60,384 nt of DNA from an uncultured Collinsella sp. (GCA_902479065.1 CABSNM010000012.1:1-60384); one strand, 5' to 3'. Shown: positions 1 through 8,640, counted from the first letter of the stretch. Notes: generated from the sequence alone by a model not told the origin. Made by a program: numbers and translations.

Positions 1-54
1 CTGGTGATCTCCGCCTTGAGAGGGCGGCGTCCTAAACCGCTAGACGAACGGGCC
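1..54 (-). tRNA. tRNA-Glu (anticodon CTC), 3' part cut by window edge
   Basis: On the minus strand the gene begins GGCCCGTTCGTCTAGCGG, a typical tRNA-Glu acceptor stem and D-arm. The anticodon stem CCGCC/GGCGG encloses a loop with CTC (complement of positions 18-20), which reads GAG. The T-arm and 3' acceptor lie beyond position 1. A well-formed promoter sits just upstream at 89-117, so it is probably transcribed on its own. Confidence 0.93.
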
Positions 55-88
55 ACATGACATCTGCACTGCCGTGCTGCGAGGAAAT

Positions 89-117
89 ATATTACGGGAC
101 AAAAAACGTCAGCGCAA
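89..117 (-). promoter_or_regulatory. Promoter of tRNA-Glu
   Basis: Minus-strand -35 TTGCGC (112-117) and -10 TAATAT (89-94) are separated by exactly 17 nt. Transcription would start about 25-30 nt before the tRNA 5' end at 54. No protein gene is positioned to use this promoter. Confidence 0.65.
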
Positions 118-181
118 GAAGAAATTCCAAATTGCCAAAAAATTGTCGGCAGGTTATGGAACACGCAGGTAAACTAGGTAG

Positions 182-1576
182 CTAATTCAAGTTAAGATGG
201 ACCAAAAGAGCTTCGCGATCGTTGGGAATGTTGTCTTCGATCACGGCGTCGAGGGCGGAGTTGAGAAGCTGCCCCAGTTCCGGCCCGGGCTTGACTCCAG
301 CACGGATCAGGTCGCCGCCGTTGATGGCGAGCATCTTGAGCGTATAGGGCTCCCCCGCCCTCAGCAGATCGTGCGCCATCGCGCGCATCTCCTCAATCGT
401 CTCAACGTAATAGAAGCACGACGGGGCCTTGCCAAGTGTGTCGGCACGCTTAAGGTCCATGAGCTCGTCAATCAGGCGGGCCGTGTCGACGCCCTCACCC
501 GAAAGCGCGCGCATCATATTGAGCAGACAGGAGCGCTCGGGGCGCAGCGGCTTGTCATGGTATTTGATGAGCAGGCACACGTCGCGCACCAAGTCGTGCG
601 AGAGCGCCAGGCGATCCATAATGACGCGCGCCTTCTTGGCGCCGAGCTCGGGATGACCGTAGAAGTGTCCGCTACCGGCATGGTCGACCGTGAAGCACTC
701 GGGCTTGGACACATCGTGCAAAAACGCCGCCCACATAAGGCTCGACGAGGGCGCGACGCCGTCACACAGCGCGAGCTCCCCCGCCACCGTCAGCACACGG
801 GCGATATGCACGTAGACGTTAAACGCATGATAGACACTGCGCTGATCAAACCCGCGACCCGCTGCCAACTCGGGCACGGCGGCGCAGATGAGCTCGGGAT
901 AGCGGAGCATCGCGTCTCCCCCATGACCGGTCGAAAGAATGCCCTCGAGCTCAATACCCACACGCTCACGCGCCACGGCATCGAGCAGCGGCGCGCACTC
1001 GGCAAGCGCACGCTTGGTCTCGGGCTCAATCATAAAGTCCAGACGGCAGGCAAAGCGCACCGCACGCAGCATGCGCAGGGCGTCCTCGTTAAAGCGACGC
1101 TTGGGATCGCCGACAGCGCGAATCAGCTTGCGCTCCAAGTCACCCTGGCCGTCGTAGCGGTCGACAAGCCCGCGCTCGGGATGCCAGGCCATGGCATTGA
1201 CGGTAAAGTCGCGGCGCGCCAGATCGTCCTCGAGCGAGGCGGCACGCTCCACACTCTGGGGATGACGACCATCGGTGTAAAAGCCATCCAGACGGTACGT
1301 GGTGACCTCGATACGCTCGCCATCGGAAATAGCCGTGATTCCGCCAAATTTAATGCCCGATTCCACAACCGCGATGCCGGCGGCCTCGAGCGCCGCTTTG
1401 GACTCCTGCCACAGGCCGCTACAGCACATATCAACATCGTGGCTGGGGTACCCCATAAGGGCGTCGCGCACCCAACCGCCCACGTACCAAGCCTCAAGAC
1501 CAGCCGCTTCAAGCGCGCGCAGGACGCGCAGGGACGCATCGGACGGTTGAGTACCGTTGAGCGAAACATTGCACAT
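182..1576 (-). CDS. cca: CCA-adding tRNA nucleotidyltransferase with HD domain
   Basis: Adds or repairs the 3'-CCA end of tRNAs. The 464-residue protein has a class II nucleotidyltransferase head with GGWVRD at 33-38 and the metal-binding aspartate pair in HDVDM (D47, D49). RRDFTVNAMA at 121-130 and the NEDALRMLRAVRF nucleotide-recognition helix follow. An HD phosphohydrolase motif (LHD, about 286-288) lies in the C-terminal half. Length and layout match single-enzyme CCA transferases of Actinobacteria. The ATG at 1576 is preceded by AGGAGG. It is the last gene before tRNA-Glu and is separated from the upstream fruK paralogue by a strong terminator, so it probably has its own promoter. Confidence 0.93.
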   Translation of the reverse strand: MCNVSLNGTQPSDASLRVLRALEAAGLEAWYVGGWVRDALMGYPSHDVDMCCSGLWQESKAALEAAGIAVVESGIKFGGITAISDGERIEVTTYRLDGFYTDGRHPQSVERAASLEDDLARRDFTVNAMAWHPERGLVDRYDGQGDLERKLIRAVGDPKRRFNEDALRMLRAVRFACRLDFMIEPETKRALAECAPLLDAVARERVGIELEGILSTGHGGDAMLRYPELICAAVPELAAGRGFDQRSVYHAFNVYVHIARVLTVAGELALCDGVAPSSSLMWAAFLHDVSKPECFTVDHAGSGHFYGHPELGAKKARVIMDRLALSHDLVRDVCLLIKYHDKPLRPERSCLLNMMRALSGEGVDTARLIDELMDLKRADTLGKAPSCFYYVETIEEMRAMAHDLLRAGEPYTLKMLAINGGDLIRAGVKPGPELGQLLNSALDAVIEDNIPNDREALLVHLNLN

Positions 1577-1671
1577 GCCTATGGCCTCCTGCGACTATCA
1601 AATTGGCTATCGATTGCGTCTGCAAGAAGTCTAGCAAGAAACAGCCTCCACTGCACACGCAAGTCCGATAA

Positions 1672-1706
1672 ACAAAAACGCATCCGTCCTAGTCTAAGAC
1701 GGATGC
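1672..1706 (-). terminator. Rho-independent terminator after the second fruK paralogue
   Basis: On the minus strand a 9-bp perfect stem GCATCCGTC/GACGGATGC (1680-1706) with a 9-nt loop is followed directly by GTTTTTGTTT. It ends the fructose PTS gene cluster and insulates cca. Confidence 0.85.
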
Positions 1707-1740
1707 GAAATAATCAAACTATTCAGACAAGGTGCCGGAA

Positions 1741-2673
1741 CTAGCAGACCTGGCGAACCTCGATGTGCTTCTTATATTCGTCCACCTTGGCAAAATCCCC
1801 CAGACCGGGGCACTCGACCACGTTGGCGCCAGTGGCCATCGAAAGGCGCAGGGCGTCCTCGACGCGCTCGGGAGCGTCGTGCCACACGGACAGGAAGGCA
1901 GCGAGCGAGGAATCGCCGGCGCAGACGGTCGACAGCGGCTTGACCTCAAAGGTGCGGTTGGCAAACCAGATGTGCTCGCCGTTGGAGAAATACGCGCCAT
2001 CGCCACCAAGGGTCAGCAGTACATTCTTGGCGCCCTTGGCGTGCAGCTCGGCCATCGCGCCCTTGACGGACTCGTCGTCGCCACCGCTCACCTTAATGCC
2101 AAAGATGTCGAGCAGCTCGTCGTCATTGGGCTTGATCAGCAGCGGCTCCATGGCAATAAGGTCTGCCAGCTGATGGCTCGAGATGTCGAGGACGAACTCG
2201 GCCCCCTTGGCCTTGACGCGGCGCAGGACCTCGGCCAGGAAGCCCTCGGAAGTGTTGGGAGGCAGCGAGCCGCTGATAACCAGGCAGGTCATGTCATCGA
2301 GCGAATCGATGAGCTCAAACATCTCCTGCTCATTGGCCTCGTTGATGGCGGCACCAGCGTTGACCATGTTGTACTCAGTGTCGGGGCCGGCATTAAGGAA
2401 CACGTTGACGCGCGTGATGCCGTCGGTCCACACAGGCTTGACGGGCACGCCCAGGGCCTCGGCGCCCTTAACGATGAACTCACCCGAGAAGCCGGCGAAG
2501 AAACCCAGGATCGTGGTGTCGACACCGTAGTGGTCAAGCGTAAACGAGACGTTGAGGCCCTTGCCGTTGGGCGTGTAGACGGCGTTGCGGGTACGCGTGA
2601 CGGTGTTGGCGTCAAGACCGTCGCAGGCGATGTTGTAGTCAATGGCGGGATTTGCAGTGAGCGTGTAAATCAT
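1741..2673 (-). CDS. fruK: 1-phosphofructokinase-like PfkB kinase, paralogue B
   Basis: PfkB/ribokinase-fold sugar-phosphate kinase, most likely phosphorylating fructose-1-phosphate (or tagatose-6-phosphate) made by the adjacent PTS. It opens with MIYTLTANPAIDYN, the family N-terminus, followed by NGKGLNVS, ISGSLPP and LIKPNDDEL. The catalytic loop is CAGDSSLAAF at about residues 251-260, where most relatives have GAGD or GSGD; the catalytic Asp is kept. The protein has 310 residues. I chose the ATG at 2673 because AAAGGAAC lies 5 nt upstream; an in-frame GTG at 2688 has no such site. It is the second of two tandem paralogues, separated by a terminator at 2803-2833. Confidence 0.85.
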   Translation of the reverse strand: MIYTLTANPAIDYNIACDGLDANTVTRTRNAVYTPNGKGLNVSFTLDHYGVDTTILGFFAGFSGEFIVKGAEALGVPVKPVWTDGITRVNVFLNAGPDTEYNMVNAGAAINEANEQEMFELIDSLDDMTCLVISGSLPPNTSEGFLAEVLRRVKAKGAEFVLDISSHQLADLIAMEPLLIKPNDDELLDIFGIKVSGGDDESVKGAMAELHAKGAKNVLLTLGGDGAYFSNGEHIWFANRTFEVKPLSTVCAGDSSLAAFLSVWHDAPERVEDALRLSMATGANVVECPGLGDFAKVDEYKKHIEVRQVC

Positions 2674-2802
2674 GAATGTTCCTTTCACGAAGCAACGTGT
2701 TAGTGAAAGTATATTCCACGCATCGGTAAAAGGCTAGGACAACTCGGCGAACGGTGTGGAAGCGATGAAGTACGGCGGGACACCTCTCCCCCGTGGCGGA
2801 AC

Positions 2803-2833
2803 AAAAAGGCGCCCCAGCCGAAACCGGGGCGCC
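2803..2833 (-). terminator. Terminator between the two fruK paralogues
   Basis: Minus-strand stem GGCGCCCC/GGGGCGCC is followed by TTTTTG. It lies downstream of paralogue A (2862-3794) and implies separate or attenuated transcription of paralogue B. Confidence 0.8.
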
Positions 2834-2861
2834 ACATGCGCACGAATATGTCGCGTTTCGA

Positions 2862-3794
2862 TTACTGACGATCGAGCTTGCGGACAGCAACGCGCTTGCT
2901 GTACTCGTCGACGTGACCGAAGTCGCCGATGCCGACGGACTCGGCAACGTTGGCGCCGGTGGCCATAGCGAGCTTCATGGCCTCCTCGACGTTGTCGCGA
3001 TCCCTGTACCACTTGTGCAGGAACGCAGCGAGGGTGCAATCGCCGGCGCAGACGGAAGAAACCAGCTTGATGTTGAACTCACGCTTGGCGTACCAGATGT
3101 CCTCGCCGTTGGAGAAGTAAGCGTCGCCGCGGCTACCACGGGTGAGCAGCACGTTCTGGACGCCAGCGTCGTGAGCCATCTTCATGGCAACGCGGACCTC
3201 GTCGTCGGTGTCGACCGGCACGCCGAAGATGGCCTTCATCTCGTGATGGTTCGGCTTGATGAGCAGCGGCTTCTTGTGAGCGAGCTCCTTGAGCTTGTCG
3301 GAGGACAGGTCCAAGACGACATCGGCGCCACGAGCCTGAGCGTGCTCCATGACCTTAGCCAGGAAGTCAGGCGTAGCTTTGGGAGGCACGGAGCCGGAAA
3401 CGATCAGGCACTCGAGATCGCCCGCGGTGTCCAGGATGTTGTAGAGCTCCTCCTGGTGCTGCGGCGTAATCGGAGCACCCGGGTTCAGGATGCCGTACTC
3501 GTGCTGGCCATCGTTGACGTAGGTGTTAATGCGCGTGATACCGTCGGTCCAGACCGGGCGGCACAGGCAGCCCAGGTTCATGACCTCCTCGACGATGAAC
3601 TTGCCCGTGAAGCCGGCGAAGAAGCCGAGCGCGACGGTGTCGACGCCCATCTTCTTAAAGGCGAAGGACACGTCGAGGCCCTTGCCGTTAGCCGTGTAGC
3701 TGGCCGAGCCGGTGCGGACGTTCTCGTCGGGCTCGAGTGGAGAGCTCGAAACCGTCATGTCGACAGCCGGGTTAGCGGTTAGCGTGTAGAACAT
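2862..3794 (-). CDS. fruK: 1-phosphofructokinase-like PfkB kinase, paralogue A
   Basis: The 310-residue PfkB-family kinase starts MFYTLTANPAVDMT and carries NGKGLDVSF, SGSVPP (133-138), LIKPNHHEM and the catalytic loop CAGDCTLAAF (249-258). It should convert fructose-1-phosphate to fructose-1,6-bisphosphate. It is clearly related to the next gene (1741-2673) along its whole length. Both carry Cys in place of the usual first Gly of the GAGD motif, so the duplication came after that change. GGGGGT lies 9 nt before the ATG. It follows ptsI by about 75 nt, in line with a fructose PTS operon. The true substrate could instead be tagatose-6-phosphate. Confidence 0.87.
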   Translation of the reverse strand: MFYTLTANPAVDMTVSSSPLEPDENVRTGSASYTANGKGLDVSFAFKKMGVDTVALGFFAGFTGKFIVEEVMNLGCLCRPVWTDGITRINTYVNDGQHEYGILNPGAPITPQHQEELYNILDTAGDLECLIVSGSVPPKATPDFLAKVMEHAQARGADVVLDLSSDKLKELAHKKPLLIKPNHHEMKAIFGVPVDTDDEVRVAMKMAHDAGVQNVLLTRGSRGDAYFSNGEDIWYAKREFNIKLVSSVCAGDCTLAAFLHKWYRDRDNVEEAMKLAMATGANVAESVGIGDFGHVDEYSKRVAVRKLDRQ

Positions 3795-3868
3795 TTACAG
3801 TACCCCCTGTATATGTGAGGGCCGCGTGGCCGGCCCATTCCAACCACGCGGTTACCTCTGATACTAAA

Positions 3869-5578
3869 TTAGCGAGCTGCGGACTCGAGCAGTGCCTTGA
3901 CCTCGGCGGCGGTGTTGCAGGCGAGTGCCTTCTCGGCGAGCTCGTCGCACTCGGCCTTGGTCCACTGGCTGATGGTCTTGCGGGCGCGCAGGATCGACGG
4001 AGCGCTCATCGAGAACTCCTCCAGGCCCCAGCTGATCAGCAGCGGCTCGAGCAGCGGATCGGCAGCGGCCTCGCCGCACATACCGACCATGATGCCGGCC
4101 TTCACGCCGCTCTCGATGATGTTCTTGAGCGAGCGGAGCACGGCGGGATAGTAAACCTGGTACAGGTTGGAGATGGTGTCGTTACCACGGTCGGCGCACA
4201 TGGTGTAGCCGATCAGGTCGTTGGTGCCGATGGAGAAGAAGTCGGCGACCTCGGCAAGACGGTCTGCGAGCAGCGAAGCGGCGGGCGTCTCGACCATGAT
4301 GCCGACCTCGATGTTCTCGTTGAACTTGCGACCCTCTTCGGTCAGCTCGGTCTTGCACTGCTCGACGAGCTCCTTGACAGCCAAGACCTCCTCGACGCAG
4401 GTGACGAGCGGGATCATGATCTTGACGTCACCGAAGGCGCTAGCGCGCAGCAGAGCGCGGAGCTGGACCTTGTACTGGTCGGGATTGGCCAGGCAGTAAC
4501 GCACGGCGCGGAAGCCCATGAAGGGGTTGTCTTCCTTGACCATATGCAGATACGGAATCTCCTTGTCGCCACCCACATCGAGCGTGCGGATGATGACCGG
4601 AGCACCCTTGAGCGCGCTGGCGACCTTACGGTAGGCGTTGAACTGCTCCTCCTCGGAAGGAAGCTCAGCGGAGTCCATGAACAGGAACTCGGAGCGGAAC
4701 AGACCGATGGCCTCGGCGTCGTGATCGAGCGCGTTGGGCACGTCATCGGGGTTACCGATGTTGCAGGCGATGATCTTCTTGATGCCATCGGCAGTCACGG
4801 ACGGCTTGCCACGGAAGGCCTCGAGGGCTGCCTTCTCGGCAGCGAAGGCCTCGGCCTTGGCGGTGTAGGCAGCGAGCGTCTCCTCGTCGGGATCGGCCTC
4901 GACGATACCCTTGCCGCCGTCGACGACAACGGTCATACCGTTGCGCAGCGCGGTGCAGCTGTTGGAAACCGAAAGGACAGCCGGGATCTCGAGGGCGCGC
5001 GCAATGATCGCGGAGTGCGACGTGCGGCCACCGGTCTCGGTGACGATACCGGCAACGTGGGCCTTATCGATCGTGGCGGTCATGGACGGCGTAAGGTCGT
5101 GCACGACAACGACGGTGTTCTCGGGCAGGACGGAGAGGTCGACGACCTCCTTGCCCAGCAGCTCGGCCAGAATACCGGTGCGGATGTCGGCGATGTCGGC
5201 CGCGCGCAGACGGAACATCTCGTCGTCCATGGACAGGAACATGTTCTCGAACATGGTCGAGGTGTCCATGAGCGCCTGCTCGGCGCAGGTACCGCCGTCA
5301 ATGGCGGCGTTGATGGCGTCGGTCATGCCCGGGTCCTGAGCCAGGACAATGTGTCCGCTCATGATCTCGGCCTCGGCCTCGCCCACCGTCTCCTTCATGT
5401 GGTCGGCCTGAGCCTGGGTCTTCTCGCAGAAGACCGAAAGAGCGGACTGATAGCGCTCCTTCTCTGCTGCCGAATCAGCAACCTCGTGCGGCTCAAACGT
5501 CAAGTCGGGATCGACGGCGACCATGACGGTGCCGATACCGATGCCCTCGGAAGCGTTGACTCCCTGATACATTCCCAT
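3869..5578 (-). CDS. ptsI: PTS enzyme I (phosphoenolpyruvate-protein phosphotransferase)
   Basis: General cytosolic PTS component that takes phosphate from PEP and passes it to HPr. The phosphorylatable His lies in GGRTSHSAIIAR at about residue 188, matching His189 of E. coli EI. The PEP-binding TIM barrel carries GLFRSEFLF and, near the C-terminus, GIMVGMCGEAA with the active-site Cys. The protein has about 569 residues, normal for the family. Two in-frame ATGs (5578 and 5572) both follow GGAGAGAGGA, and the second gives MYQGVNASEGIGIG, so the start is uncertain by two codons. It is downstream of ptsH, with a terminator-like hairpin between them, and upstream of the fruK pair. Confidence 0.96.
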   Translation of the reverse strand: MGMYQGVNASEGIGIGTVMVAVDPDLTFEPHEVADSAAEKERYQSALSVFCEKTQAQADHMKETVGEAEAEIMSGHIVLAQDPGMTDAINAAIDGGTCAEQALMDTSTMFENMFLSMDDEMFRLRAADIADIRTGILAELLGKEVVDLSVLPENTVVVVHDLTPSMTATIDKAHVAGIVTETGGRTSHSAIIARALEIPAVLSVSNSCTALRNGMTVVVDGGKGIVEADPDEETLAAYTAKAEAFAAEKAALEAFRGKPSVTADGIKKIIACNIGNPDDVPNALDHDAEAIGLFRSEFLFMDSAELPSEEEQFNAYRKVASALKGAPVIIRTLDVGGDKEIPYLHMVKEDNPFMGFRAVRYCLANPDQYKVQLRALLRASAFGDVKIMIPLVTCVEEVLAVKELVEQCKTELTEEGRKFNENIEVGIMVETPAASLLADRLAEVADFFSIGTNDLIGYTMCADRGNDTISNLYQVYYPAVLRSLKNIIESGVKAGIMVGMCGEAAADPLLEPLLISWGLEEFSMSAPSILRARKTISQWTKAECDELAEKALACNTAAEVKALLESAAR

Positions 5579-5622
5579 TCCTCTCTCCGTGTCATGTGAT
5601 AAAGCGTTTTGCCATATCCATG

Positions 5623-5660
5623 ACAAAAGAGCGCAGTTACCTTACAACAGGTCACTGCGC
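5623..5660 (-). terminator. Terminator after ptsH
   Basis: Minus-strand hairpin with 7 bp GCGCAGT/ACTGCGC plus an inner ACC/GGT pairing (5631-5660), followed by TCTTTTGT. It could attenuate read-through from ptsH into ptsI. Confidence 0.6.
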
Positions 5661-5705
5661 CCCCAAATATGAACTTAGTTGTTCAACATGCGACCCGTTT
5701 GAGTT

Positions 5706-5969
5706 CTACTCGCCAAGACCGCTCTTGATGAGCTCGATGGCAGCAGCCAGAGCCTCGGCCTCGTCAGCGCCGTCGCACTTTACCTCGACCTCGGTGCCGC
5801 AGGGGATACCAGCAGCCATGAGGGCCATCGGGGACTTGCCGTTGACCTCCTTCTCGGGGGTGACGACCGTCACGTCACAGGCGTACTTGCCCATGGTGGA
5901 GGCGAACAGACCAGCCGGACGCATGTGCAGACCCTGAGGATTAACGAGGGTAGCCTTCTCAGAAACCAT
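5706..5969 (-). CDS. ptsH: Phosphocarrier protein HPr
   Basis: Small PTS phosphocarrier of 87 residues. The active-site His is at position 15 in NPQGLHMRPAGLF. A Ser is at position 46 in VNGKSPMALM, the site used by HPr kinase in Firmicutes. AAAAAGGAG lies 6 nt upstream of the ATG at 5969; a longer frame to 6026 lacks such a site. The gene follows fruA after a 545-bp spacer full of palindromes and precedes ptsI, so the general PTS proteins sit inside a sugar-specific cluster. The Ser46 context hints at regulatory phosphorylation, but no hprK is in this window. Confidence 0.95.
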   Translation of the reverse strand: MVSEKATLVNPQGLHMRPAGLFASTMGKYACDVTVVTPEKEVNGKSPMALMAAGIPCGTEVEVKCDGADEAEALAAAIELIKSGLGE

Positions 5970-6106
5970 AATTGACTCCTTTTTGTGTTTAACCCCTGTC
6001 ATGCATGTGGCAGGAGTCAGATTCACGACGTTGTTTATATTAACTCACATCAAACGGTTTTTCATTATGTTTCAGACGAATTATTGGACAGATGTGTTTG
6101 TCGTCC

Positions 6107-6258
6107 GCTTGCTCGCCCACAGGGGCCCGCGCGCGGCCTGTGAGATTTCCTGCTCTACAGTCCTGCTCGCACGAAGAGCACATTAAGTGCTCTTCGGCTC
6201 GTGCGGAACTCGCGATAAATCTCACAGGCCGCGCGCGGGCCCCTGTGGGCGAGCAAGC
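6107..6258. repeat. Giant palindrome: 42-bp perfect inverted repeat with inner hairpin
   Basis: Left arm 6107-6148 and right arm 6217-6258 are perfect reverse complements over all 42 positions. Pairing breaks immediately outside both ends. The 68-nt centre holds a second hairpin, GAAGAGCAC/GTGCTCTTC around an ATTAA loop. The element lies in the 545-bp spacer between fruA and ptsH (both minus strand). It has no T-run, so it is not a standard terminator. Apparent ORFs over it are a by-product of its GC-rich arms. Confidence 0.95.
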
Positions 6259-6361
6259 TGCGGAAACCCAGTCGGTCCAAAGTAATGTCGGCTGAAAGGA
6301 ATTCTGGCTGATGATCTGTTCGCGACAAGGACTCGATAGGTAGCCCCCTCTATGCCCTTTT

Positions 6362-6434
6362 ATAAGTTGCGGTGAAATAGGGACTGAATTTGGGGTTGAA
6401 TCGTTTAAACAGTCCCTATTTCACCGCAACTTAT
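6362..6434. repeat. Palindrome with 24-bp perfect arms and GGGACT edges
   Basis: Arm 6362-6385 (ATAAGTTGCGGTGAAATAGG plus GACT) is exactly inverted at 6411-6434 around a 25-nt loop. It sits next to the 42-bp palindrome and beside the fruA terminator in the fruA-ptsH spacer. Together with 9656-9688 and 40244-40327 it suggests a family of intergenic palindromes whose stems carry GGGAC. Confidence 0.93.
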
Positions 6435-6443
6435 TTGGGGATG

Positions 6444-6478
6444 AAAAAGGCGGAGGCCCTGGGGAGGGACTCCGCCTT
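6444..6478 (-). terminator. Terminator of fruA
   Basis: Minus-strand stem AAGGCGGAG/CTCCGCCTT (6447-6478) runs straight into TTTTTC. It lies 37 nt after the fruA stop codon. Confidence 0.85.
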
Positions 6479-6514
6479 ATATACAGGGGGCGATGTTATT
6501 CGCGGGCTGGGGGA

Positions 6515-8518
6515 TTAGACCAGGCGGGCGTTGATCGTCTTGGCGATCTCGGCGGCGTCGGTGGAACCCTTGACGGTGGCACGGAAGTCCTCGTCCATGA
6601 GCGCCTCGGCGACCTTGGACAGGATCTTAAGGTGCGTGGTGCCGGCCTGGGCACCCGGGATGAGCAGCGCGATGGCCACGTTGACGGGAGCGCCGTCCAT
6701 GGTGTCCCAACCGGTCACACCGGACTCGTCCTTGACGACGATGACGGCAGCCTCGGTAATGGCGTCGGACTTGGCATGCGGGATGGCGAAGCCCTCCATC
6801 ATGCCCGTGGTGCCCTCGGCCTCGCGGGCCAGGAAGGCGTTCATCACGGCGTCGGCGTCGCTGGCGATACCGGCCTTGACAGCCTGGTTGGAAACGAAGC
6901 TCAGAGCCTCGTCACGAGAAGCGAAGTCCTCGGCGACAAAGACATTCTCGACCTTCACGAAGTCGGCAGCCTCGGCCTTGGGGGCCTCGACGGCAGCGGC
7001 CTTGGGGGCCTCAACGGACCTGGCTACAGGAGCGGCCTTCTGATTCTTCTCGAAGTCGTACTTCTTGAAGGCCACGAACAGGATGCCACCGACCACAGCG
7101 CCGATGAGGATCGCGAGGACCCACAGCGGACCGTTCTCGACAACGGGCAGGACCAGGAAGCCGCCGTGAGGCGCCGGATCGTGAACGTTGAAGAAGATGG
7201 TCAAGATGGAAGCGATGGAAGAACCGAGCATCATGATGGGCATGACGGGCCAGATGTTCTTGGTCATGAACGGAATGGCGCCCTCGGTGATGTGGGTGCA
7301 ACCAAGGATGAGGTTGACGATACCGGCGTCATGATCCTCCTGGCTGAAGTACTTCTTGCCGACAACGACGGCGAAGGTGGTGATCAGCGGCGGAACGATG
7401 CAAGCGGCGGAGACGGCAGCCATGAAGTTGGTGCCGAAGTTGTAGGTCTCGGTGCCGACGCCAGCTTCGAGAGCGGTACCGAGCAGGAAGGTGCCAGTAG
7501 CGTAAGCAGCCTTGTTGACCGGGCCGCCCATATCAAAGGCGCACATGCAGCCGATGGCCAGGCCAAGGATCACCGGACCGGAGTTACCGAGGCTCTGCAG
7601 GAAATCCATCATACCCTGGTTAATGGCAGCCATGGGGCCGGAAATACCGAGCATGACCAGGCCGACGATGGCGGTAGAGCACAGCGGATACAGAAAGATT
7701 GCCTTCAGGCCATTAAGGCTCGCGGGAATTTTAGAGAAAACCTTCTCGAGCAGCAGGATGACATAACCGGCGAGGAAGCCACCGACGATGCCGCCCAGGA
7801 AGCCGAAGCCCACGCCGGCGCCACCGGCGTCGATCATGCCGGTCTCGGCGTTAACAGGCAGGCCCTGGATGGCGATCATACCGGCAACAAAGCCGGGGAC
7901 GAGCGCCGGGCGCTTGCCGATGGACTCGGCGATGTAGGCGGAAAGCACCGGAACCATGAGGTTCATGGCGATGCCGCCGATGATCTTGAGCATCGCAGCA
8001 AAGCTGTTGTAGTCAGACGCCGTCGAATCGAAGGACGTAATGCCCCACAGGAACGAAACGGCGGTCAGAACACCACCGGCAACGACGAAGACCAGCATGT
8101 GGCTGACGCCGTTCATGAGGTGCTTGTAGATGATGTGGCCGATGGACTCCTTCTCCTCGACCTCGTCCTCGACATCGGCAGCGGCTGCAACCGTGCTGTC
8201 GCCCTTGGCGGCGAGCGCGCGGTCAATCAGCTTACCGGCGGCCTCAACGGACAGGGCCTTGGAAACACCAACGGAAACCATGGGCTTACCGGCGAAACGC
8301 TCAGCCTGGACATCCTTGTCGGCTGCGACGACGACGGCCTTGGCACCAGCGATCTCACTCTTGGTGAGCTCGTTCTCGACACCGACCTGGCCATGAGTCT
8401 CGACCTTAATGGTCAGACCGCGCTCGGCAGCTGCCTTCTCCAGCGCCTCCTTCGCCATGAAGGTGTGCGCAATGCCGGTCGGGCAACCGGTCGCGGCGAT
8501 GATGTCAAACTTAGCCAT
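6515..8518 (-). CDS. fruA: Fructose-type PTS permease, fused EIIB-EIIC-EIIA
   Basis: Membrane transporter that imports and phosphorylates fructose (or a related sugar) using phospho-HPr. From the start at 8518 the 667-residue protein has a IIB-Fru domain with the phospho-Cys in ATGCPTGIAHTF (C12) and an acidic linker. The polytopic IIC domain spans roughly 125-480. An Ala/Pro-rich linker and a C-terminal IIA domain with the phospho-His in GFAIPHAKS (about H581) follow. The ATG is preceded by AAGGAGG. It is divergent from the RpiR regulator at 8790 across a palindrome-rich region and is followed by ptsH, ptsI and two fruK paralogues. Confidence 0.93.
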   Translation of the reverse strand: MAKFDIIAATGCPTGIAHTFMAKEALEKAAAERGLTIKVETHGQVGVENELTKSEIAGAKAVVVAADKDVQAERFAGKPMVSVGVSKALSVEAAGKLIDRALAAKGDSTVAAAADVEDEVEEKESIGHIIYKHLMNGVSHMLVFVVAGGVLTAVSFLWGITSFDSTASDYNSFAAMLKIIGGIAMNLMVPVLSAYIAESIGKRPALVPGFVAGMIAIQGLPVNAETGMIDAGGAGVGFGFLGGIVGGFLAGYVILLLEKVFSKIPASLNGLKAIFLYPLCSTAIVGLVMLGISGPMAAINQGMMDFLQSLGNSGPVILGLAIGCMCAFDMGGPVNKAAYATGTFLLGTALEAGVGTETYNFGTNFMAAVSAACIVPPLITTFAVVVGKKYFSQEDHDAGIVNLILGCTHITEGAIPFMTKNIWPVMPIMMLGSSIASILTIFFNVHDPAPHGGFLVLPVVENGPLWVLAILIGAVVGGILFVAFKKYDFEKNQKAAPVARSVEAPKAAAVEAPKAEAADFVKVENVFVAEDFASRDEALSFVSNQAVKAGIASDADAVMNAFLAREAEGTTGMMEGFAIPHAKSDAITEAAVIVVKDESGVTGWDTMDGAPVNVAIALLIPGAQAGTTHLKILSKVAEALMDEDFRATVKGSTDAAEIAKTINARLV

Positions 8519-8640
8519 GTGTCCCTCCTTCTTGAGCACAGCGCCCGCGGGCGCTCCCCTACACGCGCTTCGATGCGCGTTTTCCACAACTGAAAGATAC
8601 CAACCTACCGTCCGCGTGAGAAGAGACAAGGTGCAATTCT

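Noticed and set aside
2639..3039. Arg-rich frames between the fruK paralogues
   Set aside because: They are out-of-frame readings of paralogue A and its terminator; no start signal.
6107..6258. Possible CRISPR or insertion-sequence end
   Set aside because: There is one inverted pair only, no direct-repeat array, no transposase and no target-site duplication that I can see.
6040..6295. Two short frames, one on each strand, with similar peptides
   Set aside because: They overlie the 42-bp inverted repeat and mirror each other because of it; no ribosome-binding site or family resemblance.
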